A stretch of 18,536 nt of DNA from an uncultured Alistipes sp. (lineage in GTDB: Bacteria > Bacteroidota > Bacteroidia > Bacteroidales > Rikenellaceae): contig CAAGGY010000101.1 of NCBI GenBank assembly GCA_900769525.1, positions 1 through 18,536 of the forward strand. Reading direction: 5' to 3'. The notes beneath the pieces were generated by a model. The model worked only from the letters and a program-made list of their open reading frames with translations. It did no database searches and had not been told where the DNA came from. This document shows, piece after piece, positions 1 through 6,834 of the stretch. The position numbers and the translations under genes were made by a program. Every line of letters starts with the position of its first letter. Position 1 is the stretch's first letter.

Positions 1-24
1 CTGTTTAAGTAGTAGTGATGTAAG

Positions 25-52
25 GAGCGTGTCCCGTTGGACACGCTCTTTT
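25..52 (+). terminator. Intrinsic terminator at the left edge
   Basis: A perfect 10-bp stem (25-34 with 39-48, loop CGTT) is followed on the plus strand by TTTT at 49-52. It probably ends a rightward gene that lies before the window; a reading frame ending Leu-Phe-Lys-stop at 1-12 would fit but is too short to call. It also sits just beyond the stop of the leftward lipocalin gene, so it may serve both strands, although the T-run is present only on the plus side. Confidence 0.75.
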
Positions 53-569
53 ACTGCTTAACCCATATTAGCTTCGAGGTGTCGTAGCCACGGCTGCGTG
101 CTATGGCCAGGATGTTGTTCTTGGTGTTGTTGTCGAGGTGGCGTGTGCGTGAGAGTATCCAAAGATACTTGTCTGACTTGCTGCCAATAAGTGCCCACTC
201 ATACTCCTGGCTCAGAGCCAAGATGTTGTAATCGGAGTAGAAGATCCAGAAGAACGATACTCGTAGCTGTCCTGGTCTGTCGCCGAGCTTTGCCTTGCCG
301 TAGGAGGTCTTGCGGTGCTCGTTGTTGGTGTTTATGCCTGTGTTGACAACAGATATGGTGCCATCGTCCTGCATGGCGTAGAAGGCCTCGCAGTAGCTTA
401 GATTGCGCTCGAAGGAGTGGTCGAAGCGTGCTATCTCATACCAGCGCCCCATGTAGCGCTTAAGGTCGAAGTCGCTCACGGTGCTGCGATCGATGTCATA
501 AGGCTTGGCACTGCCCGAGAGTGCCGAGAGTAAGATTGCTGCCATAAGTAAAATGTATCCCTTGTTCAT
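51..569 (-). CDS. Secreted lipocalin family protein (Blc-like)
   Basis: This 172-residue protein matches bacterial lipocalins, beta-barrel carriers of small hydrophobic ligands, in length and motifs. Residues 1-21 look like a type I signal peptide (Lys3, hydrophobic core, cut after GSA). There is no lipobox cysteine, unlike E. coli Blc, so it is probably soluble in the periplasm or outside. The lipocalin signature GRWYEIARFDHSFE is at 41-54. The second conserved region DYNILALSQEYEWALIGS is at 113-130, and YLWILSRT at 135-142 matches the third. The first ATG is preferred because the next Met (residue 9) would leave a stub signal peptide. The start codon lies in the 3' arm of a perfect hairpin (554-596), so translation may be structure-controlled. 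It lies 45 bp downstream of the YD-repeat gene and may be co-transcribed. The ligand cannot be predicted. Confidence 0.88.
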   Translation of the reverse strand: MNKGYILLMAAILLSALSGSAKPYDIDRSTVSDFDLKRYMGRWYEIARFDHSFERNLSYCEAFYAMQDDGTISVVNTGINTNNEHRKTSYGKAKLGDRPGQLRVSFFWIFYSDYNILALSQEYEWALIGSKSDKYLWILSRTRHLDNNTKNNILAIARSRGYDTSKLIWVKQ

Positions 570-596
570 AATCTTAGTTTATGAACAAGGGATACA
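554..596 (-). promoter_or_regulatory. Perfect 16-bp inverted repeat covering the lipocalin start codon
   Basis: Bases 554-569 and 581-596 are exact reverse complements with an 11-base loop. In the leftward mRNA, the 3' arm begins with the lipocalin ATG and its first five codons, and TTTT follows directly after the arm. It could block initiation, act as an RNA thermometer or ligand-responsive attenuator, or terminate transcription from the upstream gene. The structure is seen directly; its role is inferred. Confidence 0.65.
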
Positions 597-614
597 CTTA
601 TTGTGCCAAGCAGC

Positions 615-1616
615 CTACTCTCGATACTTAATCTCGAAGACAACAACCTTGTCGCGATCCAACGAGTCGGGATACTCGTGGTCCTCAATCACATTACCCA
701 TATCGTCGTAGACAAGAGTGTTGCTGTAGGTAAGTTGATTATCACTGTCGAACCTTTGAAGTTGCGTAAGATTGCCCCTATCGTCGTAGCTATATAGCTC
801 CTTGTAGTCAAACGCTCCATCTACGATTGCCGTCATAAGATATAGCTGGTCACACTCGTTGTACTCATACAGCAGGGTGCGGCATTCGCCATAATATTGC
901 TCAGTATTTACAATCAACTGGCCCTTGTTATTATATAGATTGTAGATCGTAGGTCTACCGCTTACTCCTTGCCCGAATTGAGTCTCGAGTACCACGCCAT
1001 CAACCTCATACTCAGCAATGTACATATTGCCTACCAACTCGTTATTACGCATATATTTGCACATTTTGCCATAGTCGAGATATGTGTGCTGCTCCTCAAG
1101 CGTGCGGCCATCTTCGTAGGCAATATACTCTTCTGCAATCCTACCTTGCTCGTCAAGTGCATAAAATGAGGTATAGGACATACCGTTATTTTGTGATGTA
1201 TATTCGATGCACTCTCGTCTTTTGTAGTCAAATTCTCGCTCTACGATATCACGTAATTCTGAACAATCGTATCGCTCACATCGTACCTCATCACCACGCT
1301 CATTGTATAGACTCCGCATCTCATACTCAAGCTGTCCCGACTTATAAGACTCTATTTTATATACGTGACCAAACTCGTTGAAGTAGTAGTACTCTGTACA
1401 GAAAGGCACTCGCTCCTGGTTCTCGATTATGAATATCTCGGCCTTAACGCTCTCTATATTGCCATAAAGAGGTTTTGCGAAAAAGTGCTTAGCACCTGGC
1501 GAATTCCAGTGATTACGCACTAAAGAGTCTTGAGCCGAAATGATATACTGGGCAAAGACTTCCGAGACACTACCAAGCGAGAGCAGTGTCACAACTAAAC
1601 ATAGGATTCGTTTCAT
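615..1616 (-). CDS. Secreted protein with YD/RHS-like repeats, function unknown
   Basis: This is a 333-residue protein if started at the Met of MKRILCLVVTLLSLG, which begins a clear signal peptide cut near VFAQ (residue 23). A 32-residue upstream extension is open, but its ATG at 1712 lies upstream of the likely transcription start, so the shorter form is preferred. The mature part carries about six degenerate repeats of the form Y-x-D/N-x-x-G-x-hydrophobic, at about 77-91, 103-117, 152-170, 227-242, 275-290 and 301-317. Clear examples are YSYDDRGNLTQLQRFD and VYDDMGNVIEDHEY. Such repeats resemble RHS/YD or MORN-like beta-strand repeats that form extended beta sheets in exported Bacteroidota proteins. 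There is no toxin domain, transmembrane helix or lipobox. I do not recognise a specific function. The lipocalin gene follows after 45 bp. Confidence 0.75.
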   Translation of the reverse strand: MKRILCLVVTLLSLGSVSEVFAQYIISAQDSLVRNHWNSPGAKHFFAKPLYGNIESVKAEIFIIENQERVPFCTEYYYFNEFGHVYKIESYKSGQLEYEMRSLYNERGDEVRCERYDCSELRDIVEREFDYKRRECIEYTSQNNGMSYTSFYALDEQGRIAEEYIAYEDGRTLEEQHTYLDYGKMCKYMRNNELVGNMYIAEYEVDGVVLETQFGQGVSGRPTIYNLYNNKGQLIVNTEQYYGECRTLLYEYNECDQLYLMTAIVDGAFDYKELYSYDDRGNLTQLQRFDSDNQLTYSNTLVYDDMGNVIEDHEYPDSLDRDKVVVFEIKYRE

Positions 1617-1680
1617 AGTATTATAAGTAGTATTGTTAGCGTTTTTATTTATAGAGAGCTCACTCGCTATAAATCTATCA

Positions 1681-1710
1681 CAAAGATATGAAAAAAAATA
1701 GGCTACCAAC
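1681..1710 (-). promoter_or_regulatory. Candidate promoter of the YD-repeat gene
   Basis: On the minus strand, TATCTTTG (1688-1681) matches the Bacteroidota -7 element TAnnTTTG. GTTGG at 1710-1706 is a possible -33 element at a slightly short 17-base spacing. The implied 5' leader is about 60 nt. It overlaps the T-run of a possible terminator of the upstream operon. Confidence 0.5.
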
Positions 1711-1723
1711 ATTGTCGATAGCC
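1691..1723 (-). terminator. Possible terminator of the DUF3575/fimbrillin operon
   Basis: On the minus strand, GGCTA (1723-1719) pairs with TAGCC (1705-1701) and is followed by an 8-base T-run at 1698-1691. It lies about 25 bp past the stop codon of the fimbrillin-like gene. The stem is short and the loop long, so this is moderate evidence only. Confidence 0.4.
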
Positions 1724-1747
1724 CTCAATTTTTCTATTAAACATCGC

Positions 1748-2821
1748 TTAATCGCCCCATGGGATTACAATCTCATTCTCAAATGATGGGTCGATACCGA
1801 AACCACCAGTACCAAATGATGTTGTAAGCATACGGCCCTCGATGATTGTCTCCTGGTTACGCTTCAATGGTACGGTGATACCCGACCACTGGCTAATCTT
1901 CTCGCCGATAATCTCGCCGTTGTCAGCAATTGTGATGTCGCCATCGAAGAATCCGAAGTTGAGCTTAACGTTGGTCTGCTTACCGTTAACGAATACGTAG
2001 TCGTAGCAGAGCTCGATTACCTGCTTACCATTATACTCGGCAACACGTGCTTTGGTGATAAACGTACGTGTTGGCTCGAAGTAGTTAGGCTTCTGCTCCT
2101 CAACGTTATAACCTGCTGATACATACTGAGTATAAGATACAACAGCTGTGATGTTATCTGCGCTCTTACCCTCCTTTACGTAGTCGGCCATATCGGTAGT
2201 TACACAGCGGAACTTACCCTTTGGACGCTCAAGGTCGAGTGAGTATTTAAACTCATAGTTACCCTCAGAGTAGTAGTACTCACGAAGGTCGACGTTGACC
2301 ATGTTTGTAAATACGTCCTTATCGTTGTTGTCAACAACCTCGACATCAGAGTATCTAATCTGGCGAAGGTCGTCGGTGTTATAGTACCAAGCCTCTCGCA
2401 CCTCGTCCTGCACGTAGTCGCACCATACAAGCACCTTGTACTGCTCTGCGGCTACGTTAGTGAACTCGACGCATACCTGTGGGTTTGGAGCATCAACCTC
2501 CGAGAACTCCACCTTACGCTCTACGAATACAGATGTAGATGATGTCACTCGATAGAGGTCGATTACGTAGCGCAAGCATACTGGCTCAGTGAATCGAGTA
2601 CCCTTAGTATCTGCGTGTTGCGCACGCACGACGTATGATGTTCCCGTCTCAGGGTCACACTCAACGGTAGTGAAATAGGTAGGCTCCGAGGTATCAACCG
2701 AGCACTCGACAATAAGCTTAATGTCGTGTGTTCCAGGATACTCGTGAATGGTCTTATCGCAGCTTGCGAGTGCAAACCACAATAACACTATCATTGCGAT
2801 ATGTCTAATACGACCAAACAT
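1748..2821 (-). CDS. Fimbrillin-like lipoprotein (Mfa/FimA-fold, DUF6562-like)
   Basis: This 357-residue protein has a lipoprotein signal peptide: MFGRIRHIA, a hydrophobic core, then lipobox LASC with Cys21. It shares a family pattern with two other proteins in this window. The pattern is a strand like VIDLYRV near the start, a VLVWCDYV segment (paralogues: FVIFADFV, FVVWADFV), a central LERPKGKFRCVTTDMADY (paralogues: LTRPYAKLRVVATDL), and a C-terminal KRN-x-x-T-x-x-x-G-x-x-LTT followed by an F-x-NE tail. These are features of Bacteroidales fimbrillin-type beta-sandwich lipoproteins; I assign DUF6562-type from memory with moderate confidence. It has no obvious TR cleavage motif near the N-terminus, unlike its paralogues, so it may be an unprocessed anchor-like subunit. 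Its ATG immediately follows the TAA of the DUF3575 gene, so the two are co-translated. The partnership matches known gene orders in which DUF3575 barrels accompany fimbrial lipoproteins. Confidence 0.72.
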   Translation of the reverse strand: MFGRIRHIAMIVLLWFALASCDKTIHEYPGTHDIKLIVECSVDTSEPTYFTTVECDPETGTSYVVRAQHADTKGTRFTEPVCLRYVIDLYRVTSSTSVFVERKVEFSEVDAPNPQVCVEFTNVAAEQYKVLVWCDYVQDEVREAWYYNTDDLRQIRYSDVEVVDNNDKDVFTNMVNVDLREYYYSEGNYEFKYSLDLERPKGKFRCVTTDMADYVKEGKSADNITAVVSYTQYVSAGYNVEEQKPNYFEPTRTFITKARVAEYNGKQVIELCYDYVFVNGKQTNVKLNFGFFDGDITIADNGEIIGEKISQWSGITVPLKRNQETIIEGRMLTTSFGTGGFGIDPSFENEIVIPWGD

Positions 2822-4114
2822 TTACTTACCCAAATTCTTCTCTTTATTACTCTTTTTCTTATAGTCGATGCGGTATGAGATGTCGATACCGAGACGTGTA
2901 GGTCCCCAATAGTTCATCTTCTTAGTACCCTTGTACTTACCGTTTACTACGCCCTCGTACACGTCGTAGACAACATTCAAGTAGCCCAAACCAATGGTAA
3001 ACTCGATACCCCAATTCGACTTCTTGCCCAGTGGCATAGCGTAACCGTAGCTAAGACCTACGCCCCACAATGCTCTGTTAGGATCCTGGTATCGCTGGTC
3101 GCCAAGCTGGATGTTGAAGCCAGCAACAGGCACGTGCAAGCCGATGAAGTGGCCCTTGACAAGAGCATCACCAAACCAGTATCTAACCTCTGGCTGGATG
3201 GCAAATACACGTATCTTGCGATCGTAGCGGAAGTAGTCGTATGGAGAGTAGTGGCCAAGAACGTCGAGCGAGATTTTAGGCGCAAGACGGAACTCAAAGC
3301 CGATGTTAGCAATCAGACCAGCTACCTCCAAAAGGTTGGTCTTGATGCTCATCAATGGTGTAGGCTTCTGAGGCTCAGGTTCTGGTGTTGGTTCTGGCTC
3401 AGGAGTTGGCTCCACAACAGGCTCTGGCTGAGGCTCTGGTTCAGGAGTTGGCTCCACAACAGGCTCTGGCTCAACATTGCGTGTTGTAACCATAATAAAC
3501 CACGCATTACGCATCTGGTCGAAATACTTCTTGTGAAGTGTACGCCATACAAGACCATTGTCGAGCTTCTGCAACTCAACGATGCGGCCGTCAACCTCAC
3601 GACCATATCTATCCTTAGAGCTTGGATATTCGCCACGGAGAATCTCGAGTACCTCCTCACGGTTTGCCAATGTTGTATCTTCCTCAACAAAGCTAATGAG
3701 TTTGTCCCAAGCGATGTAGTGGTCAACCTCAGTTACAATCTCCTGAGGGATGTCGATACGGTCACGCACCATCTTCTCCAAGGCCAACAGACGCGCATGG
3801 CTGAGGCGGTGGTTGATGTGTGCTGGACCCTCAGGTGAGGCAGTACCGCAGAACTCAATAGCCACAATCTCGATGAGGCTATCCTGTGACAAGGCTGTGT
3901 AGAGTGAGTCAATCTGCTTGAGCGCCTTGGCATTGTTGCGATACAATGGATCGATAACTACGCTGTTTACGCGGAAATCCACACTAATGCCATGACGACC
4001 TCCTACCTGAGTAGTCTCGGGCAGTTCGGTCTGCTGCGCACGGCCAACAACGGGCACAACGACAGCCGCTATAAGAAGCGTTAGGGCAATGAGTATGTTA
4101 TTCTTTGTGAACAT
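2822..4114 (-). CDS. Outer-membrane protein: OmpA-like N-terminal domain, Pro-Glu linker, DUF3575 barrel
   Basis: This is a 430-residue protein starting at the ATG at 4114; the codon just before it is an in-frame TTG. The signal peptide covers about 1-26 (core NILIALTLLIAAVVVPVV, cut after GRA). Residues about 40-210 resemble the OmpA-like region found in Bacteroidota fimbrial-locus proteins: FCGTASPEGPAHIN, then RLSHARLLALEKMVRDR, similar to the OmpA_C pattern G-x-x-S-P-E-G ... N-x-x-L-S-x-x-R-A. Residues 214-253 are a Pro/Glu linker with a repeated 14-residue unit (PVVEPTPEPEP). Residues 255-420 match DUF3575: MSIKTNLLEVAGLIANIGFE, PEVRYWFG, then alternating strands to the end. It is predicted to be an outer-membrane barrel with a periplasmic domain supporting surface fimbriae. 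It is the first gene of an operon with the fimbrillin-like lipoprotein. Confidence 0.82.
   Translation of the reverse strand: MFTKNNILIALTLLIAAVVVPVVGRAQQTELPETTQVGGRHGISVDFRVNSVVIDPLYRNNAKALKQIDSLYTALSQDSLIEIVAIEFCGTASPEGPAHINHRLSHARLLALEKMVRDRIDIPQEIVTEVDHYIAWDKLISFVEEDTTLANREEVLEILRGEYPSSKDRYGREVDGRIVELQKLDNGLVWRTLHKKYFDQMRNAWFIMVTTRNVEPEPVVEPTPEPEPQPEPVVEPTPEPEPTPEPEPQKPTPLMSIKTNLLEVAGLIANIGFEFRLAPKISLDVLGHYSPYDYFRYDRKIRVFAIQPEVRYWFGDALVKGHFIGLHVPVAGFNIQLGDQRYQDPNRALWGVGLSYGYAMPLGKKSNWGIEFTIGLGYLNVVYDVYEGVVNGKYKGTKKMNYWGPTRLGIDISYRIDYKKKSNKEKNLGK
3399..3471 (-). repeat. 42-bp tandem repeat encoding the Pro-Glu linker
   Basis: A 31-base block at 3399-3429 recurs exactly at 3441-3471, a 42-bp period equal to 14 codons (unit PVVEPTPEPEPQPE/TPE). 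It lies within the DUF3575 gene and is flanked by further partial PEP copies, so its length could vary between strains by slippage. Confidence 0.85.
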
Positions 4115-4260
4115 CAAAAGTTCTATCGTTTTTCAAGTTTTTCCAAAAAGGCGTTAATTGTTGTTTATTAAAGCGTTACGCTCTATATTCAAACAAGCAT
4201 TTGGTCAAAAACTTTTCCAGATTCCTGTTTTGACCCAATGCATAATGCCTATTATTGTTA

Positions 4261-4292
4261 CAAAAATAGGAATTTTATTTTAATTTGCAAAA
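4261..4292 (-). promoter_or_regulatory. Promoter of the DUF3575/fimbrillin operon
   Basis: On the minus strand, TTTTG (4292-4288) is followed by 19 bases and TATTTTTG (4268-4261), matching the Bacteroidota TTTG-N19-TAnnTTTG layout. The leader to the ATG at 4114 is about 140 nt. Confidence 0.65.
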
Positions 4293-4425
4293 TAAATTCA
4301 GTAAAAAAATCCTTTTCGGATATATCTTCGACCTTATGACTTATTTTAATAAATTTGTGTTTCGTGAGGTAAATTGTCAAAAACTGTGCCAAAATACTCT
4401 TTTGATTTCGCATTATAATATATGG

Positions 4426-4467
4426 AAAAAGAAGCGGAATATCGTCTTTATAACGATGCTCCGCTTC
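4426..4467 (-). terminator. Intrinsic terminator of the ECF sigma / small ORF unit
   Basis: An 8-bp stem (4431-4438 with 4460-4467) is extended across a 2x2 internal loop by a 5-bp stem (4441-4445 with 4453-4457). On the minus strand it is followed by TTTTT (4430-4426). It lies 20 bp past the stop of the 44-codon ORF, which supports that ORF being part of the transcription unit. Confidence 0.78.
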
Positions 4468-4487
4468 ATCACATTTTTGTTGCGAGA

Positions 4488-4622
4488 TTAGATTTTACGA
4501 CTGAAAATATCTGTCAGATAGCTATCCAAGAAGAGTAGTTCGTGGTCGCCAGCTATGATGTCGTTTAGCAGCAAATCCTCCTCGCTGTAAAGTTGTAATG
4601 TACGATTGTCAATTTCACCCAT
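4488..4622 (-). CDS. Putative 44-residue acidic protein downstream of the ECF sigma factor
   Basis: An ATG at 4622 opens 44 codons ending in TAA at 4488. The protein begins MGEIDNRTLQLYSEED and ends YLTDIFSRKI. It is strongly acidic in the middle, with no signal peptide or membrane segment, and could form one or two short helices. It lies 66 bp after the sigma-factor stop and 20 bp before a good terminator, so it is probably co-transcribed with the sigma gene. I recognise no family. A small sigma regulator is a natural guess from position alone; it could also be a chance open frame in the 3' UTR. Confidence 0.5.
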   Translation of the reverse strand: MGEIDNRTLQLYSEEDLLLNDIIAGDHELLFLDSYLTDIFSRKI

Positions 4623-4688
4623 AGGCACTCTATTTAGGATTGTTTTATCCAAATAACGTGGCACCGTGGGCTATTATTGTGCAATCTT

Positions 4689-5279
4689 CTAACTTAGTAT
4701 GATATTTTTCTCTTTAATCAACTTGCGCAGGTTGATTAGGGCGTAGCGCATACGTCCCAAAGCAGTGTTTATGCTCACATCAGTCTGCTCAGCAATTTCG
4801 GCAAACGAAAGCTTTGAGTAGTAGCGTAGGCGTATCACCTCCTGCTGATCTTCGGGTAGGAGGTTGATAAGGTTGCGCACGGTCTGCTCAACTTCGCCCT
4901 GTACCATCTCATCCTCGGTGTTAGGCTCGGCGATGCGTAGCGAGCCTATCATGTCGTAGCCAGCCTCCGCCTCGTTTATCTGGCGACTCGCCTTCTCACG
5001 TCGGAAGTGGTCGAGAACACGGTTGTGGGCAATGCGAAGTACCCACGACAAAAACTTGCCAGAGTCGGTGTAGCGGCCCTCGTCGATTACCTTTACGGCT
5101 TTGATGAATGTCTCCTGGAAGATATCGTTGGCGATGTCGTCGTCCTTGACCATCATACCAATATAATTACGCACACGTAGGCTGTGGCGCTCGATAAGTT
5201 CAGATATAGCACTCCTATCCCCCGAAAGGTAGTTATTAAGCAACACACGGTCGCTCAATACATTCACATTCGCGTTCAT
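4689..5279 (-). CDS. ECF-type RNA polymerase sigma factor
   Basis: This 196-residue protein is the usual size for an extracytoplasmic-function sigma factor, which recruits core RNA polymerase to a specific promoter set. Region sigma2 covers about 15-95: DIANDIFQETFIKA (2.1-2.2, core binding) and KFLSWVLRIAHNRVLDHFRR (2.3-2.4, -10 recognition). After a linker at about 96-130, sigma4 covers about 131-190: NLLPEDQQEVIRLRYYSKLSFAEIAEQ, then the recognition helix in SINTALGRMRYALINLRK. There is no recognisable anti-sigma gene next to it; instead a 44-codon ORF follows. I could not find a convincing TAnnTTTG promoter upstream. Regulon and signal cannot be told from sequence. Confidence 0.93.
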   Translation of the reverse strand: MNANVNVLSDRVLLNNYLSGDRSAISELIERHSLRVRNYIGMMVKDDDIANDIFQETFIKAVKVIDEGRYTDSGKFLSWVLRIAHNRVLDHFRREKASRQINEAEAGYDMIGSLRIAEPNTEDEMVQGEVEQTVRNLINLLPEDQQEVIRLRYYSKLSFAEIAEQTDVSINTALGRMRYALINLRKLIKEKNIILS

Positions 5280-5631
5280 ACTCTCAATATTTTAAATTAG
5301 TTCAAGAGCAGAGTTTTGTCGATAGGCGTACAATTTTTTTAGTTAATAAACTTATTTTCGACCGCAAGTTAAAAATATTTTTGCAAACTACAAAATTCGT
5401 TATTGTGCCGTTCGTTCGACTCTCAAATCAAAATTTTCGACCTATTTCCACGCAAATGTTGTGCCAATCAGCGAGTTAGTATTAATAAATGGACTTAATG
5501 CGACATTTTAATTTTAGGGTGAACAGGCAAAATGTGGGGGTGAATTGACGCGAAAAAATAGTGATTCCCGCCAAGTGAGTCTTGGGCGGGAACCAATTTT
5601 AATCCTATAAGGGTGTGTGCTTAATGCTCTG
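5280..5631. other. Intergenic region between the sigma factor and fabD
   Basis: This 352-bp AT-rich region holds the fabD terminator at 5552-5592. It presumably also holds the sigma-factor promoter, but I see no clean TTTG/TAnnTTTG pair. No further ORF or RNA gene is evident. Confidence 0.55.
5552..5592 (-). terminator. Intrinsic terminator of fabD
   Basis: Bases 5565-5575 pair with 5581-5592 as an 11-bp GC-rich stem with one bulged base and a 5-base loop. On the minus strand a T-run corresponding to the A-run at 5553-5558 follows after six bases. It lies about 40 bp beyond the fabD stop. Confidence 0.75.
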
Positions 5632-6513
5632 TTAGAGTGTAGATTTTGACTCTACGGTAACCTCACGGCTAACCTTTGATACAAGGCCCTGCAATACGTT
5701 GCCTGGACCAACCTCTGTAAACTCAGTCACGCCGTCAGCAATCATCTTCTCGACAATCTGAGTCCAACGCACTGGTGCTGTGAGCTGTGCTATAAGGTTC
5801 TTCTTAATAGTCTCGGCGTCGGTATATGGCTGAGCGTCGACATTCTGGTATACAGGGCATGAAGGGGTCATGAACTGAGCCTCAGCAATAGCTGCCTCAA
5901 GCTCCTGGCGTGCTGGCTCCATGAGTGGAGAGTGGAAGGCGCCACCAACAGGCAGACGCAATGCGCGACGAGCACCTGCCTCCTTGAGCTTTACGCAAGC
6001 CTCGTCAACTGCTGCATCAGCACCTGAGATAACGAGCTGTCCTGGGCAGTTGTAGTTTGCCGCAACGACGCAACCCTCAACCGATGCACATACATTCTCG
6101 ATAACCTTGTCCTCGAGGCCAAGAACTGCTGCCATGCCACCTGGCTGCTGCTCGCAGCACTTCTGCATAGCCATAGCTCGCTTAGATACGAGCTTTAGAC
6201 CATCCTCGAACGAGAGTGCGCCAGCAACGACGAGTGCTGAGAACTCGCCGAGTGAGTGACCTGCCACAGCATCTGGCTTAACACCGAGGGCCTTAGCCAA
6301 GATAACTGAGTGGAGGAATACGGCTGGCTGTGTAACCTTTGTCTGCTTAAGCTCCTCAGGAGTGCCTGCAAACATAATATCTGTAATTCTAAAGCCGAGA
6401 ATCTCGTTAGCCTTCTCAAAGAGCTCCTTAGCCTCTGGAATGTTGTCGTAGATATCCTTACCCATACCTACGGCCTGTGAGCCCTGGCCAGGAAATACAT
6501 AAGCGTGCTTCAT
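5632..6513 (-). CDS. fabD: Malonyl-CoA:ACP transacylase
   Basis: FabD transfers the malonyl group from CoA to acyl carrier protein, supplying extender units for cytosolic type II fatty-acid synthesis. I start it at MKHAYVFPGQGSQ (293 residues). A 13-codon upstream extension is open, but its ATG at 6552 falls inside the -7 promoter element (6550-6557), so it cannot be in the mRNA. Motifs: oxyanion Gln11 in PGQGSQ, nucleophile Ser87 in AGHSLGEFSA, carboxylate-binding Arg112 in KRAMAMQ, catalytic His194 in GAFHSPLM, and the C-terminal FTEVGPGNVLQGL. Length and residues fit an active enzyme. It is a single-gene unit with its own promoter and terminator, rather than sitting in a fab cluster. Confidence 0.96.
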   Translation of the reverse strand: MKHAYVFPGQGSQAVGMGKDIYDNIPEAKELFEKANEILGFRITDIMFAGTPEELKQTKVTQPAVFLHSVILAKALGVKPDAVAGHSLGEFSALVVAGALSFEDGLKLVSKRAMAMQKCCEQQPGGMAAVLGLEDKVIENVCASVEGCVVAANYNCPGQLVISGADAAVDEACVKLKEAGARRALRLPVGGAFHSPLMEPARQELEAAIAEAQFMTPSCPVYQNVDAQPYTDAETIKKNLIAQLTAPVRWTQIVEKMIADGVTEFTEVGPGNVLQGLVSKVSREVTVESKSTL

Positions 6514-6549
6514 AGTTTTAAACATTTGTTTATTCAAAGTTTTCGGCTG

Positions 6550-6557
6550 CAAAGGTA
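6550..6557 (-). promoter_or_regulatory. fabD -7 promoter element
   Basis: TACCTTTG on the minus strand matches TAnnTTTG and predicts a 5' leader of about 30 nt to the ATG at 6513. I see no clear TTTG at the ideal upstream distance. The position settles the start-codon choice for fabD. Confidence 0.6.
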
Positions 6558-6796
6558 GTAAAAAAATTATTTTACGCTACATCATCATCGCAATTTGTTG
6601 TAGTTCACACTGTAATAGGTGTTTTATGGTCTTTCGAGTAGCAGTTTTTAGATGTCAAAAATTGGATTTGCTATGCCCTGTGATTCTTTTAGGTAGATAC
6701 CGCATCTGACGAAATAAAATGGTGAAAATGGTGTTTTTAGTAGCTCTATATCGAGAGATTTATTAAATTTTGTAGATAATTTCAAAATTTTTTTAT

Positions 6797-6804
6797 TATC
6801 TTTG
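6797..6804 (+). promoter_or_regulatory. -7 promoter element of the ROK-acetyltransferase unit
   Basis: TATCTTTG matches TAnnTTTG and places transcription start near 6811, about 25 nt before the ATG at 6835. A TTTTG at 6768-6772 is a possible -33 element at a long spacing of 24. It excludes the in-frame TTG at 6802 as a start. Confidence 0.6.
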
Positions 6805-6834
6805 TGTGGCAAATATAAAAAATCAGAAGTAACA

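Larger units (their letters stand above)
4115..4487. other. AT-rich intergenic stretch before the DUF3575 operon
   Basis: This region holds the leftward promoter (4261-4292), its leader of about 140 nt, and the terminator ending the sigma-factor unit (4426-4467). A 68-codon plus-strand frame at 4285-4491 is AT-rich, runs through both regulatory elements and shows no domain, so I do not call it a gene. Confidence 0.6.
6514..6834. other. Divergent promoter region between fabD and the ROK gene
   Basis: This 321-bp region carries the leftward fabD -7 element (6550-6557) and the rightward ROK -7 element (6797-6804). The AT-rich middle shows no other gene I can support. Confidence 0.6.

Noticed and set aside
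1..12. Last codons of a rightward gene (Leu-Phe-Lys-stop)
   Set aside because: Three codons are too few to call, although the terminator at 25-52 makes it plausible.
3376..3476. Possible CRISPR-like array
   Set aside because: The repeats are in-frame coding repeats of 14 codons with no unique spacers.
3134..3838. 234-codon frame on the plus strand inside the DUF3575 gene
   Set aside because: It is antisense to a well-supported gene; the Trp/Leu/Arg-rich repeats simply mirror the Pro-Glu linker.
4285..4491. 68-codon plus-strand frame in the AT-rich gap
   Set aside because: It runs through the DUF3575 promoter, the sigma-unit terminator and the edge of the 44-codon ORF, and has no domain or start signal.
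5340..5420. Candidate sigma-factor promoter such as TAAGTTTA or TAGTTTG on the minus strand
   Set aside because: None has both a correct TAnnTTTG and a TTTG at the right spacing.
6514..6552. Longer fabD with 13 extra N-terminal residues
   Set aside because: The upstream ATG falls within the -7 promoter element, and the family normally starts at the MKxAYVFPGQG segment.
6802..6834. Longer ROK protein starting at TTG
   Set aside because: The TTG is part of the TATCTTTG promoter element, upstream of the likely transcription start.
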